Part shown: one piece after another, positions 19,751 through 29,546 of the stretch
Numbering within the stretch: the first letter of the stretch is position 1
Layout of the letters: every line of letters starts with the position of its first letter
Assembly: GCA_013138865.1 (NCBI GenBank)
Contig: WTBY01000017.1
Location: 98,313 to 162,312 of the forward strand
Source: Helicobacteraceae bacterium
GTDB taxonomy: Bacteria; Campylobacterota; Campylobacteria; Campylobacterales; Sulfurimonadaceae
Direction: 5' to 3'
Length of the DNA stretch: 64,000 bases
The notes under the pieces: generated by a model
What the model saw: only the letters and a program-made list of their open reading frames with translations
Databases searched by the model: none
Told to the model about the DNA's origin: nothing
Translations under genes and position numbers: made by a program

Positions 19751-21058
19751 ATGTTTAAAAAAGTTCTTCCTCTCTCTGCGATACTTTCGCTTCGTTTTTT
19801 GGGTCTATTTTTAGTTCTGCCACTTCTCTCTGTTTATGCTCTAACTCTTGATGGTGCAACTCCGCTAATAGTAGGTGTGATAGTAGGTGGTTATGCTCTT
19901 ACGCAAGCAATATTTCAGATCCCTTTTGGATCTTTAAGTGATCGCATAGGTCGTAAACCGACACTACTTTTTGGTCTTATTATTTTTATAATAGGTTCTC
20001 TTATATGTGCAATTTCAACTGATATTTACATGTTGATGTTTGGTCGTTTCTTGCAAGGTGCAGGTGCTATAGGTAGTGTTATTACTGCTATGATTAGTGA
20101 TTTAGTTGAAGAGAAGATCCGTGCAAAAGCTATGGCTATTATGGGTGGAACTATAGCACTTAGTTTTGCTTTGGCTATGGGTTTTGGTCCATTTTTAGGA
20201 TCAGAGTATGGAGTAAATACACTCTTTTACATAGCCGCTGGACTTGGTGTTTTTTCTATTATTCTTCTTTTTACTAAAGTACCTACACCACCAAGAATTA
20301 CTCACAAATATAATAATAAAACAACAACTAAAGAGATCTTATCTGATAAAAATTTGCTATTTTTATGTTTTACAGGTGCTCTTCAAAAAGGTCTTATGAG
20401 TGCAACATTTGTGGCTATTCCTATGATTTTACTTCATACTTATGAAATGCCTACAAGCCAAATGTGGACTGTTTACCTTCCAGCTATGGTGCTTGGTCTT
20501 ATAGCGATGGGTCCAGCTGCAGTAATTGGTGAGAAGAAAAATAATCCTAAACTAATTTTTACACTCTCTATTATATTTTTTATTACAGCATTTGTTCTAT
20601 TTGCGATCTCTACAACTACAACAATATTCACAATAGCAGTTGTTAGCTTTTTCATAGGTTTTAATATGATGGAGCCACTTTTACAGTCTATGATCTCAAA
20701 GTTTGCAAAAGTACACCAAAAAGGTAAAGCGTTAGGAATTGCTAACACATTTGCTTATGTTGGAACTTTTATAGGGGCTACTCTAGCAGGTGTTCTTTTA
20801 GGCGATGGTAACAAAGAGACACTAGGGATAACATTTGGTGTTATATCTGTTATATGGTTACTTTGGACACTTAAAATGAGTAACCCTACTCGTCATTCTC
20901 ATGTTTATGCTCCGATCGCAGATGTAGACCAAGCTAAGTTAGATGCATTAGAGAGTGAGTTTATAAAAGAGTGGTACATTAATGAAAACGAACAGTTAGT
21001 AATCATTAAGTATGAGAGTGAAAATATAAGTGAAGAAGAGGTATTAGCTAAAATATAA
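19751..21058 (+). CDS. major facilitator superfamily transporter, YajR-like
   Basis: This 435-residue carrier has 12 membrane helices. The loop-2/3 signature GSLSDRIGRKPTLL and the PFLGSEYG helix-5 motif place it in the drug:proton antiporter group. After the last helix there is a soluble tail of about 55 residues (from RHSHVYAPIADVDQ), reminiscent of the C-terminal YAM domain of YajR but probably shorter. The substrate is unknown. It is divergent from rdgB and convergent with the diguanylate cyclase gene 16 bp away. Confidence 0.8.
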   Translation: MFKKVLPLSAILSLRFLGLFLVLPLLSVYALTLDGATPLIVGVIVGGYALTQAIFQIPFGSLSDRIGRKPTLLFGLIIFIIGSLICAISTDIYMLMFGRFLQGAGAIGSVITAMISDLVEEKIRAKAMAIMGGTIALSFALAMGFGPFLGSEYGVNTLFYIAAGLGVFSIILLFTKVPTPPRITHKYNNKTTTKEILSDKNLLFLCFTGALQKGLMSATFVAIPMILLHTYEMPTSQMWTVYLPAMVLGLIAMGPAAVIGEKKNNPKLIFTLSIIFFITAFVLFAISTTTTIFTIAVVSFFIGFNMMEPLLQSMISKFAKVHQKGKALGIANTFAYVGTFIGATLAGVLLGDGNKETLGITFGVISVIWLLWTLKMSNPTRHSHVYAPIADVDQAKLDALESEFIKEWYINENEQLVIIKYESENISEEEVLAKI

Positions 21059-21074
21059 CCTCTTCTTAGAGGCT

Positions 21075-21932
21075 TTAAGATACTGTAGTTATTTGATCTC
21101 GTCCACTATTTTTTGAGTGATATAGTGCATTGTCTACTTGTTTAAGTATTGACTTTACGTCACAACCACTCGATAGTGATGAGTGAAAGAGTCCACCACT
21201 TATTGTTTTTTTGAACTCTATTTTACCTATTTTAAAAAGTTTTTCTTTAACTATATTTCTTATTTTATCGGCAACTTTTTTAGCATTATTAAGATCTACC
21301 TGATTTAAAAGTAGAACAAACTCTTCACCACCAACTCTAAATACTGAGTCATTTGATCTTACATGAGTTCCTAAAATTTGAGAAATTTCCTTTAAGACAA
21401 CATCTCCAACATCATGCCCATATGTATCATTCACATCTTTAAAATAGTCTAGATCTAACATTATTACCGCAAACTCTACCTCTTGCACCGAAGAACGCTT
21501 TATTGCAACCTCAATCTCTTCTTCAAGGTTAGTTCTATTTTTCAGACCTGTTAATGGATCGTGAAAAGCCAAGGTCTGTAATGCACTATTCTCTTCTAAC
21601 ATTTTAGCTTTTTCATTTTTTAACTCTAAAATATGTCGTACCATAGGTTGAAATATAAAAATGATCTCTAAAAGAAGTATAATAAGTGTTGCAATCCATG
21701 CTATTAGCTCTGTACTTTGAGCATCTAATAATTTTTTGGTAGCTTCTATGAGTAGTTGTTTTGTATGGGGACTATTTTGTGACATGCTTTGTGCAATATT
21801 AACTTTTTGTATTGCTTCATCAATGGTTGTGTTAAGTGAGTAAAAAACAGTTGTTGCCAAGTAGGCAATAAATGCCATAGCAAGAACATAACGTGACGCA
21901 AGATTAGACTGTAATTTTTCTCTATTATTCAT
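21075..21932 (-). CDS. membrane diguanylate cyclase
   Basis: This protein of about 285 residues has two membrane helices (about 13-35 and 75-97) flanking a roughly 40-residue periplasmic loop. A short coiled coil leads to a GGDEF domain with FHDPLTGLKNR, LDYFKDVNDTYGHDVGD and the active-site signature RVGGEEF. It should make cyclic di-GMP. I place the start at the ATG at 21932, seven bases after AGGAG; a TTG one codon earlier is possible. It is transcribed after the receiver gene at 21958-22320, 25 bp away, which suggests a pair. Confidence 0.88.
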   Translation of the reverse strand: MNNREKLQSNLASRYVLAMAFIAYLATTVFYSLNTTIDEAIQKVNIAQSMSQNSPHTKQLLIEATKKLLDAQSTELIAWIATLIILLLEIIFIFQPMVRHILELKNEKAKMLEENSALQTLAFHDPLTGLKNRTNLEEEIEVAIKRSSVQEVEFAVIMLDLDYFKDVNDTYGHDVGDVVLKEISQILGTHVRSNDSVFRVGGEEFVLLLNQVDLNNAKKVADKIRNIVKEKLFKIGKIEFKKTISGGLFHSSLSSGCDVKSILKQVDNALYHSKNSGRDQITTVS

Positions 21933-21957
21933 CAAGCAACTCCTAAAAATAGTTTTT

Positions 21958-22320
21958 TTAAACTATAAATTTATCTACAACATTTTTAAGTAGATCTATA
22001 TTTATAGGCTTTGATATGTAGTCATCAAAACCATGTTCTAGCATCTGCTCTTTATCACCCTTTATAGCTAGAGCAGTGACGGCAATAACAGGATTTTTAA
22101 AGGCTCTTTTTTCACGCAGTTCAATATAAAGTTCATAACCATTCATTGTAGGCATATCTATATCTGAAAGAACTAAATCAAAAGAGTCTAGATCGGAGCG
22201 CTGAAGTGTTTCAACTGCTCCATCTTCAACTTCAATTTCCATCTGCGGATATAAAAGTTCTAACATATCTGTTAAAACCATTTGATTAAATTCATTATCT
22301 TCTACTATTAAAACTCTCAT
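21958..22320 (-). CDS. stand-alone response regulator receiver protein
   Basis: This 120-residue receiver begins VLIVEDNEFNQMVL, as in receivers of hybrid kinases. The phospho-acceptor Asp is in LVLSDIDMPTMNG, with a conserved Thr in IAVTALA and Lys in YISKPIN. It has no output domain. It lies just upstream of the diguanylate cyclase gene on the same strand, so it may control that enzyme in trans (inference). Confidence 0.85.
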   Translation of the reverse strand: MRVLIVEDNEFNQMVLTDMLELLYPQMEIEVEDGAVETLQRSDLDSFDLVLSDIDMPTMNGYELYIELREKRAFKNPVIAVTALAIKGDKEQMLEHGFDDYISKPINIDLLKNVVDKFIV

Positions 22321-22361
22321 GTATTCCTCTTCTTAGTTAAATTCTACCATAAGTTGGATTA

Positions 22362-23435
22362 TTATTTATAGTAATTAACTACACTATCCATTTTAGACCC
22401 CATATTGAGCAATACCATATCAGCAACAACAAGTGCTACCATCGCTTCACAAACTATACTACCACGTATTGCTACACATGGATCGTGGCGACCTTTCAGT
22501 GAAAAGTCACGCTCTTCATTAGTTGTAGTAACAGTTTTTTGACTTATAAAAATAGATGGTGTAGGCTTAAAATATACATTTAAGTTAAGATCATCACCAT
22601 TACTAATTCCACCCAAAATTCCGCCTGAGTGGTTACTTAAAAAACCTTCTTTATTAATTTGATCATTGTTTTGTGAGCCTTTAAGTGAAGAGCTACCAAA
22701 GCCCTCTCCAATCTCGATCGCTTTTACTGCATTTATGCCCATCATTGCATCTGCTAATGTGGAGTCTAACTTATAGTATAGTGGTTCACCTAAACCTATA
22801 GGCATATTACTAACTCTAACACTTACAACACCACCAACACTATCGTGTGCCTCTTTAGCTCGTAATATTGCCTCTTTTTGCGCCTCTTCTACATTTTTAT
22901 CTAGTGAACGTGTCTCACTAGTTTTAGCATTTTCAAAGTCACACTCATTTGACTCTATTCCATCAATAGACTTTATACCACTCTGAACTTTAATACCTAA
23001 CTCTTGCAACATAAGCTTTGCGATCGAGCCTGCAGCAACACGAGCAGCAGTCTCACGAGCAGAACTACGTCCACCTCCACGATAATCACGAATTCCATAT
23101 TTATGGAAATATGTAAAATCAGCATGAGCAGGACGAAAAACATCTTTTATATCCGTATAGTCTTTGCTCTTTTGATTAGTATTAAAAATAACCATTGCAA
23201 TCGGAGTTCCCGTACTTTTCCCCTCAAATGTACCTGAGAGAATCTCCACTTTATCATCCTCTTTTCTAGCAGTTTCTAGTCTGCTTTTTCCAGGTTTTCT
23301 GCGGTCAAGTTCACTCTGTATAAACTCTTCATCAATAAGGAGTCCAGCAGGAACACCATCAACAACACAACCTATCGCTTTTCCATGTGATTCACCAAAG
23401 GTAGTAAAGTTAAACTTAATTCCAAACTTATTCAT
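22362..23435 (-). CDS. aroC: chorismate synthase
   Basis: This enzyme of about 357 residues converts EPSP to chorismate with reduced FMN. Signatures are [48 protein letters not shown] and [12 protein letters not shown], with [10 protein letters not shown] near the C-terminus. I prefer the ATG at 23435 (MNKFGIKF), five bases after AAGGG, to the GTG two codons earlier. The start overlaps the end of rnc by eight bases, so the two are coupled. Confidence 0.97.
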   Translation of the reverse strand: MNKFGIKFNFTTFGESHGKAIGCVVDGVPAGLLIDEEFIQSELDRRKPGKSRLETARKEDDKVEILSGTFEGKSTGTPIAMVIFNTNQKSKDYTDIKDVFRPAHADFTYFHKYGIRDYRGGGRSSARETAARVAAGSIAKLMLQELGIKVQSGIKSIDGIESNECDFENAKTSETRSLDKNVEEAQKEAILRAKEAHDSVGGVVSVRVSNMPIGLGEPLYYKLDSTLADAMMGINAVKAIEIGEGFGSSSLKGSQNNDQINKEGFLSNHSGGILGGISNGDDLNLNVYFKPTPSIFISQKTVTTTNEERDFSLKGRHDPCVAIRGSIVCEAMVALVVADMVLLNMGSKMDSVVNYYK

Positions 23436-24111
23436 TTTCACCCTTTTTAAGTTTTTCTAGTGCTATAAAAGCTGATTTTTGTTGTGCATCTTTTTTACTT
23501 TTTCCGATCGCAGAAGCATAATTATCATTTTGTATAAATAGAGCAATCTCAAACTCTTTTTTATGATCAGGTCCACTAGTTCCCACTAATTTGTACTCAG
23601 GTATAACACCAAAACGTGCTTGTGTTATCTCTTGTAGAGTGGTTTTGTAGTCTTTACAAAGTGTCTCTACTGATATATCTGTATAGTTTTTCTCTATCAT
23701 CATTAAGACTATCTCTTCAAGTCTTTTAAGGCCTGCTTCTAGGTAAATTGCACCCATTACAGCTTCAAATGCATTTGAAAGAAGTGAACTTTTTTCTCTT
23801 CCTCCATTGTTGTCTTCTGCATTAGAGAGGAATATAAATTCGCCTAAATTCAGATGAATTGCCATGATTGTAAAACCACCCTCATTTACAAGAGCAGCTC
23901 TCATTTTAGATAGTTTACCCTCATCATATTTAGGAAATTTTTTAAATAGATACTCTCCTACGATCAGGTCGAGTACCGCGTCTCCCAAGAATTCAAGACG
24001 CTCATTATTGTAGGGTTTTTTACAGCTTTTGTGTGTTAACGCTTCAATAATAAGCTCTTTATTTTCAAACTTATAGCCTAAATCTTTTTCTAAAAGATCA
24101 AAATTTTTCAT
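23428..24111 (-). CDS. rnc: ribonuclease III
   Basis: This 227-residue enzyme has the RNase III signature [15 protein letters not shown] at about 36-50, the second acidic site in [15 protein letters not shown], and a C-terminal double-stranded-RNA-binding domain ([11 protein letters not shown] to [13 protein letters not shown]). It cuts rRNA precursors and structured mRNAs. It lies between rnhA and aroC, with start and stop overlaps on both sides, so the three form one operon. Confidence 0.97.
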   Translation of the reverse strand: MKNFDLLEKDLGYKFENKELIIEALTHKSCKKPYNNERLEFLGDAVLDLIVGEYLFKKFPKYDEGKLSKMRAALVNEGGFTIMAIHLNLGEFIFLSNAEDNNGGREKSSLLSNAFEAVMGAIYLEAGLKRLEEIVLMMIEKNYTDISVETLCKDYKTTLQEITQARFGVIPEYKLVGTSGPDHKKEFEIALFIQNDNYASAIGKSKKDAQQKSAFIALEKLKKGENE

Positions 24112-24545
24112 TACTTTAACTCTCCACTCTTAAATTTTTCTGCAACATCACGTGCTATTTTATCACATCTTTCATTCTCTTCATGTCCATCATGTCCTCT
24201 AACCCAAGTTCCTATAACTTTATGATCTTTCGATACTTCTATATAGTCACGCCATAGATCAACATTCTTAACCTTTTTAAAGTCTCGTTTTATCCAACCT
24301 GATAACCACTCATTTATCCCTTTTGTCACATAAGAGCTGTCACTTATGATCTCAACTTCACATGGCTCTTTGAGAGCACGTAAACCCTCGATCGCACCTA
24401 ATAGTTCCATCCTATTATTAGTAGTATGAGGATCACCGCCACTCAGTTCTCTCTCTTTATCACCAAAACGTAAGATAACTCCATAACCACCAGGGCCTGG
24501 GTTTCCTAAAGCACTGCCATCACTGAAAAGATAGATTTTTTTCAA
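24111..24545 (-). CDS. rnhA: ribonuclease HI
   Basis: This 144-residue protein has the four acidic residues of RNase HI: the first Asp in [17 protein letters not shown], the Glu in [13 protein letters not shown], the Asp in ISDSSYV and the last Asp near the C-terminus ([11 protein letters not shown]). It degrades RNA in RNA-DNA hybrids. The start is TTG at 24545, preceded by AAAGGA at five bases, and lies within the end of the TPR gene (26-bp overlap). Confidence 0.96.
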   Translation of the reverse strand: MKKIYLFSDGSALGNPGPGGYGVILRFGDKERELSGGDPHTTNNRMELLGAIEGLRALKEPCEVEIISDSSYVTKGINEWLSGWIKRDFKKVKNVDLWRDYIEVSKDHKVIGTWVRGHDGHEENERCDKIARDVAEKFKSGELK

Positions 24546-25554
24546 AATGATCCTTTGTTAAATATAGCTGTGGTTTTAAAGAGTCAATGTTGTGACAGTA
24601 TGGACAACGACCATAACTAAAAGCTAAACTCTCTTTGCACTCATTACAAGTGTACTCAAACATAAGTGTTGCACTTTTTATATTTGAGCGTTTTAAATGT
24701 ATAAGTAAGTCAAACTCAAATACGCTACTCTTCTCAGCAAGCTCTACATAGCCCTTAGCGCTGTAAAGTTCGCGTAAATATCCATTTTCACTAATAATTT
24801 CGCTATTTAGTTTAGACTCATCTAACATAAATAGAGTATCAATAATATCTTCACACTTACTTAGGTCTAGGTTTTGCCAAGCGGTACTGCTATCATGTAA
24901 AAATAGAAACTCAAAAATTAAATGGGTGTGTAGTTTATCTTTTTTATAGATATCAACTAACTTCTTCACTTTTTGTGCTGTTTCTAAAGTTTGATCATTA
25001 ATAATAAGCATACATTTAATATAACTTTTTTGTGCAGTTACCTCTACTTTAAGCTCTTCAAGTGGCTCAATAACTTCTAAAGCTTTTGAGTATAGTTTAA
25101 GTTGTTCATAAATTAATAGAAGATATTTTAGCACATCTGGTGAGCGCGGGGACTCTTTTAAAATAATCAAAAAAAGTTTTTTAGCTCTCTCTAAAAACCC
25201 TGCTTTAAAATAAGTTTTTGCAAGTGCAAATGTGATTTCAAGTCTTACAGAACTTACTGTACAACGTTCTATTAAAAGTTTATATACTTGTATACTTTTT
25301 TTATACTCAGAACTTTGTAAATACGCCTCAGCCAAAATAAGAAGCGATTTTTGAGAAATATTTTTAGTAATTTCTTCAAATTCTTCATCATTAACTGAGT
25401 GAAACTTACTTATGAATTTACTTAACTTCTTATGATCCTCATAGCGTTTGAATCTTCCCCACCAATAACTTAAAAAAGAGATAAAAAAGATTATTAAAAA
25501 AAATATAATGATACCAAAAAGTGGATCGCGAAACTCTATAAAAAAACTATTCAT
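24520..25554 (-). CDS. LapB/YciM-like TPR protein with rubredoxin-type zinc ribbon
   Basis: This 344-residue protein has an N-terminal membrane helix (about 8-32), a run of helical TPR-like repeats (about 60-270), and a C-terminal metal site C-x2-C...C-x2-C (YTCNECKESLAF followed by YGRCPYCHN). This order, helix then TPRs then rubredoxin-like ribbon, is the architecture of LapB, which controls LpxC turnover and couples lipopolysaccharide synthesis to export. Sequence conservation is low, so the role is inferred from architecture. It heads the rnhA-rnc-aroC operon. Confidence 0.6.
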   Translation of the reverse strand: MNSFFIEFRDPLFGIIIFFLIIFFISFLSYWWGRFKRYEDHKKLSKFISKFHSVNDEEFEEITKNISQKSLLILAEAYLQSSEYKKSIQVYKLLIERCTVSSVRLEITFALAKTYFKAGFLERAKKLFLIILKESPRSPDVLKYLLLIYEQLKLYSKALEVIEPLEELKVEVTAQKSYIKCMLIINDQTLETAQKVKKLVDIYKKDKLHTHLIFEFLFLHDSSTAWQNLDLSKCEDIIDTLFMLDESKLNSEIISENGYLRELYSAKGYVELAEKSSVFEFDLLIHLKRSNIKSATLMFEYTCNECKESLAFSYGRCPYCHNIDSLKPQLYLTKDHFEKNLSFQ

Positions 25555-25716
25555 ACTTCCCCTTTTTTATATTAGTGGATTATATCTAAATAGTCATGAA
25601 TATTTAAATATATATTAAAATATTATAATAGTTATAAGTTATATCGTAGATTTTATTGACTTATATTGTTTCTTGGAGTAAGATGTCATAATAAAATTAT
25701 GTTATAGGACTATACA

Positions 25717-27144
25717 ATGAGTACTAAACCTTTAGATAAAAAAACACCTTGGCGATATAATCGCTATGTTGCTTACGCTGTAATTACAGCTGTTGCTCTT
25801 ATTTTACCATGGATTGTTGTAGATGGTAATCACTTCTTTTTACTATCATTTGACAAACTAAAACTTGAGCTTGCATTCGTATCTTTTGATATGCAAGAGA
25901 TGTACCTGATGCCTTTCTTGCTTATGATCATGTTTCTTGGTATTTTTGGTATTACAGTATTTGGTGGAAGAATGTTTTGTGGATGGATGTGTCCTCAAAC
26001 GATTTTTCGTGTTATATACCGTGACTTAATAGAGACTAAACTTTTAGGTCTTCGTAAACGTATAACTAACAAGCAAAAAGAGCCAGACTACTCAATTCCT
26101 GGAAATAAACTTAAACGTGTTGTAGCAATTTTAATTTGGACATTTTTGGCTTTTGTAGCTGCATCGGATCTTATGTGGTTTTTTGTTCCACCTGAAGATT
26201 TTTTACTCTATTTACAAAACCCAGCTGAGCACACTATTCTTTTTGGTACAGTTTTTTTTATTGTTCTATTTTTAGTATATGATATCATTTTTCTTAAAGA
26301 AGATTACTGTGTTTATGTTTGTCCTTATTCACGTATACAGTCTGTTTTATATGATGAAGATACTATTATGGCTATCTACGATCCACATCGTGGTGGTAAA
26401 ATCTATAATGAAGATAAAGATAAAGTACTTACTAATCAAAAAGAAATTTTAGCTGCAAATGAAAACAATGAGTGTACATCATGTGAAAGCTGTGTAACTA
26501 TCTGTCCTACTCATATAGATATACGTAATGGACTACAACTTGAGTGTATTAACTGTTTAGAGTGTGTTGATGCTTGTACAAAAGTTATGGGTAAATTAGG
26601 AAAACCATCTCTTGTTAAATGGTCAAGCGATCGTGAGACTGTTCACCTTAATGGTAAAACTAGATATATGCGTCCTAAAATTATAGGCTACTTATCTATC
26701 ATATTGATTTTAATAGGTATAACTATTTGGATGGGTGGTAAAAAAGAGCATATGCTACTAAATATAAACAAAGAGACTCGTCTATACAGTATAAAACATA
26801 GTGATGATAACATACGTGTAAAAAATGCTTATACATTCTTACTACAAAATACTTTAGATGAAGAACATAGATATTACTTTGATGTAATAACAGCACCTGA
26901 GTATGAAGGTAAAATTAAAATTTCACGTCCTACAAAAGCATTTTTGGCTAAACCTGATATTAAAAAGAAGACAGTAGTTGTACTTTATACAGATGATTTA
27001 TTAGTTAAGAATACACAAGATGACACTATTATACCTATTACAATTCGTGCTTACGCTATTGATGATAAAGTGAATATTGTTGTAGATAGAGAAGCAACTT
27101 TTACATTCCCAAGACATGACATCTTAATAAAAGATGCTAAATAA
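25717..27144 (+). CDS. ccoG: CcoG-type cytochrome c oxidase accessory protein
   Basis: This 475-residue membrane protein has four or five helices and ferredoxin-like clusters (CTSCESCVTICP, then LECINCLECVDACTK). The CcoG/FixG hallmark FGGRMFCGWMCPQTIFR lies near residue 90, and VYVCPYSRIQS follows later. It ends in a periplasmic Ig-like domain. CcoG reduces copper for cbb3 oxidase assembly in other bacteria. It is not in the ccoNOQP block but 14 kb away, with its own upstream region. Confidence 0.93.
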   Translation: MSTKPLDKKTPWRYNRYVAYAVITAVALILPWIVVDGNHFFLLSFDKLKLELAFVSFDMQEMYLMPFLLMIMFLGIFGITVFGGRMFCGWMCPQTIFRVIYRDLIETKLLGLRKRITNKQKEPDYSIPGNKLKRVVAILIWTFLAFVAASDLMWFFVPPEDFLLYLQNPAEHTILFGTVFFIVLFLVYDIIFLKEDYCVYVCPYSRIQSVLYDEDTIMAIYDPHRGGKIYNEDKDKVLTNQKEILAANENNECTSCESCVTICPTHIDIRNGLQLECINCLECVDACTKVMGKLGKPSLVKWSSDRETVHLNGKTRYMRPKIIGYLSIILILIGITIWMGGKKEHMLLNINKETRLYSIKHSDDNIRVKNAYTFLLQNTLDEEHRYYFDVITAPEYEGKIKISRPTKAFLAKPDIKKKTVVVLYTDDLLVKNTQDDTIIPITIRAYAIDDKVNIVVDREATFTFPRHDILIKDAK

Positions 27145-27149
27145 TACCC

Positions 27150-27177
27150 CTATGCAGAGATTAAAATCTCTGCATAG
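27150..27177 (+). terminator. hairpin after ccoG
   Basis: CTATGCAGAGATT and AATCTCTGCATAG form a perfect 13-bp stem with only two bases between the arms. It lies five bases after the ccoG stop codon and is followed by a short pyrimidine tract (CCTCTTTATCT). It is a likely transcription terminator. Confidence 0.7.
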
Positions 27178-27360
27178 CCTCTTTATCTACTCCATTTCAT
27201 AAAATATTACAAAAATAGAACAACTTAGTGCTCTAGTTGAGAAAATAAGCAATTAGTTACGAGTACCCCTAATTTAGTTCTCAATAGAGAGCTATAAATA
27301 GTGAAAAAGCTCTTAATAATAGAGCTTTTAAGCTAAATTGCTTAAAAAATGCTTATTTAG

Positions 27361-27389
27361 TTGCATTAATAGATATAAACAGTTATAAT
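27361..27389 (+). promoter_or_regulatory. sigma-70-type promoter of the cold-shock gene
   Basis: TTGCAT at 27361-27366 and a perfect TATAAT at 27384-27389 are separated by 17 bp, the ideal spacing. Transcription would begin near 27396 and give a 5' leader of about 117 nt before the cspA start. Confidence 0.75.
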
Positions 27390-27399
27390 GACTACGATG

Positions 27400-27424
27400 A
27401 AAGATGAGGTTCTAAACCATCTTT
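27400..27424 (+). promoter_or_regulatory. hairpin at the start of the cold-shock mRNA leader
   Basis: AAAGAT plus GGTT pair with AACC plus ATCTTT, with a two-base bulge, within the first nucleotides of the predicted transcript. Cold-shock mRNAs often have long leaders whose folding changes with temperature. A similar role here is inferred from position. Confidence 0.4.
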
Positions 27425-27512
27425 AGTGTGTAAAGCTCTACAAGACAAGAAGACTCCCCAAACTGATTCCATTTCGTTATGAAGTGTATTTTATTCATAT
27501 AAAGGTATGAAA

Positions 27513-27731
27513 ATGGCAGAATTATTAAACGGAACTATTAAATGGTTCAATGAAGAAAAAGGTTATGGATTTATCCAACAAGATAACGGAGGAGCAGATT
27601 TATTTGTTCATTTCCGTCAAGTTAACAGAACTGGTGCTGGACGTGTAGCATTTGAAGAAGGTCAAAAAGTGACTTTCGAAGTTGGCGAAGGTCAAAAAGG
27701 CCCTCAAGCTGAAAACGTAACAGCAGAGTAG
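27513..27731 (+). CDS. cold-shock protein
   Basis: This protein of 72 residues is a single cold-shock domain with [17 protein letters not shown] (RNP-1) and DLFVHFRQV (RNP-2), ending in a typical KGPQAENV segment. It binds single-stranded RNA or DNA and melts mRNA structure. I start at the second ATG (MAELLNG), seven bases after AAAGG; the first ATG two codons earlier is only one base from that site. A strong promoter and a long leader precede it, and a hairpin follows it. Confidence 0.95.
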   Translation: MAELLNGTIKWFNEEKGYGFIQQDNGGADLFVHFRQVNRTGAGRVAFEEGQKVTFEVGEGQKGPQAENVTAE

Positions 27732-27746
27732 TTTCTACTTCTGTAT

Positions 27747-27764
27747 TATGAGCTTCGGCTCATA
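27747..27764 (+). terminator. hairpin after the cold-shock gene
   Basis: TATGAGC-TTCG-GCTCATA is a 7-bp stem closed by a stable TTCG tetraloop, 15 bp past the stop codon and followed by a T-rich stretch (GTTATTCTCTTT). It is a good intrinsic terminator candidate. Confidence 0.7.
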
Positions 27765-27843
27765 GTTATTCTCTTTAAAAATATTTAATTTACAAACTCT
27801 TTTTTTTAACATTACCCAAAACTTATATCTCAAACATTCAAAA

Positions 27844-29472
27844 TTAAACATCACACTTCAAGTTACAACTTATAGTCTGATTTACTATAATTGATGCAAC
27901 CTCTTTTTGTGCTTCAATAATTATCGGTATATGCAGATCACTTAGATCATCTCTCTCTTTAGAGTTTGCAACCTCAACAACTAAATTTACACCCTTAGCA
28001 TTATTAAGAATTGCCTCACAAATAAGACGTTTCTTCTGTGTATTATCAATAGCTACGATCACAGATGATGCATCTTGAGTATGAAGTGATGTTAAAATAC
28101 TCTGCTTAGAGACATCTCCGTAATATGCCTCTTTACCAGCATTCAAAGCTTCACGAACATGTTTTAGATTGTTATCAATAACAATATAAGAGGCTCCTCT
28201 TTGTTCTAACTCTTCTATAATATATTTAGATGCTTTGTTATAACCACATATAATAACATGATCTTTTTTCTGAGTTAATGCACTTAAGTCACGTACCGGC
28301 ATCTTCTCTTTAAAGAAAAGGTCCATAATACTTTCGATATTGCTTAGAATAAAAGGTGTCACAATCATCGATATAACAACTACTAACACTAGAAGATTTG
28401 TTAACTCTTGAGATATTAATAACGAGCTAGATGCCAAAGCAAAAATTGCAAATGAAAACTCACCAACTTGAGAAAGCGACAGTGCAGTTTTATGCGCAGT
28501 TTTTGTGTTTGTATTTTTTCTTATTACTATAAAGATAATCATACCTTTTAATATAAAAACAGCACCCACAACTAATAAAATTTCTTGCATATGTAAAAAA
28601 GCATAAGCTAAATCTATTTTCATACCTACTGTTAAAAAGAATGTCCCAAGAAGAAGATCTTTAAATGGAGCAATATCTGCATTTACTTTATGATGATACT
28701 TTGTTTCTGCAATGAGCATACCAGCTAAAAAAGCTCCTAAAGAGTAAGTAAAACCCATAGAATGAGCAAAAAGAGAAGCTCCCATTACAATAGCTAGAAC
28801 AGAACCTATAAAAAGCTCTTCAACCTGTGAATGAGCAGAAAAATGAAGTAGCCAAGAGACGATTTTTTTTCCTGCTAAAAATAGAAAAGCAAAAATAAAC
28901 ATAGCACTTAAAATTGTACTAATTAAGACATCACTAACGTCTTGTGTACCATCTTGAGAAAGGAAACCTATAAGAACTAATATAGGGATCGCTGCTATGT
29001 CTTGAAAGATTAGTATAGCTACACTTTTTTGTCCATAAGGCTCATAAATATCTTTTGAGGACTTAAGGTGCGTTAAAACAACAGCAGTAGAACTAAGCGA
29101 AAGTGCTAAAGCAATTATTAATGATGCAACATGTTCGAGTTCAAATATATATGATGAAATTAAATAGAAAATAATAGAACTGAGACCAACCTGCATTGTT
29201 CCGTTAATAAATACTTCATTTTTCATAGTTGCCATTTTTGCTAAAGAGATCTCAAGACCGATTGCAAACATTAGAAAAGCTATTCCAAATTCCCCAACTA
29301 ACTCTAATGAGTGAGAATCAGCTAGGTAGTGTAAATCAAATGTATAAGTAAGTATAGTTCCGGTTAAAATATATCCTATTATATGTGAAATTCCTAGTCG
29401 CTTTAAAACTATATTTATAACAACAGAAAGGGCTATGGCAATAGTAATATAAAAAATAAGTGAATTTCCCAC
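27844..29472 (-). CDS. KefB-type monovalent cation:proton antiporter (CPA2) with TrkA-N domain
   Basis: This 542-residue protein has about 12 N-terminal helices with [16 protein letters not shown] and [10 protein letters not shown], as in CPA2 exchangers. A cytosolic Rossmann domain follows ([18 protein letters not shown]), able to bind a nucleotide. It probably exchanges potassium or sodium for protons. The tail has the pair of cysteines CNLKC. The start is GTG at 29472, five bases after GAAGGAG. It is divergent from pyrG with a 74-bp gap. Confidence 0.85.
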   Translation of the reverse strand: MGNSLIFYITIAIALSVVINIVLKRLGISHIIGYILTGTILTYTFDLHYLADSHSLELVGEFGIAFLMFAIGLEISLAKMATMKNEVFINGTMQVGLSSIIFYLISSYIFELEHVASLIIALALSLSSTAVVLTHLKSSKDIYEPYGQKSVAILIFQDIAAIPILVLIGFLSQDGTQDVSDVLISTILSAMFIFAFLFLAGKKIVSWLLHFSAHSQVEELFIGSVLAIVMGASLFAHSMGFTYSLGAFLAGMLIAETKYHHKVNADIAPFKDLLLGTFFLTVGMKIDLAYAFLHMQEILLVVGAVFILKGMIIFIVIRKNTNTKTAHKTALSLSQVGEFSFAIFALASSSLLISQELTNLLVLVVVISMIVTPFILSNIESIMDLFFKEKMPVRDLSALTQKKDHVIICGYNKASKYIIEELEQRGASYIVIDNNLKHVREALNAGKEAYYGDVSKQSILTSLHTQDASSVIVAIDNTQKKRLICEAILNNAKGVNLVVEVANSKERDDLSDLHIPIIIEAQKEVASIIVNQTISCNLKCDV

Positions 29473-29546
29473 TTTTACTCCTTCTTTTAAACGCTTTTTA
29501 TAGGACTGTATTATATAATTCTATTTTTAAATCAAGGACTTATATT

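Larger units (their letters stand above)
27178..27512 (+). other. structured non-coding stretch before the cold-shock gene
   Basis: About 335 bp carry no gene. There is a hairpin AAAAGCTCT...AGAGCTTTT at 27305-27329, and a shorter TAAGC...GCTTA repeat follows it. Then come a promoter at 27361-27389 and a leader of about 117 nt. The part before the promoter could hide a small RNA, but no clear start or terminator pair is visible for one. Confidence 0.4.
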
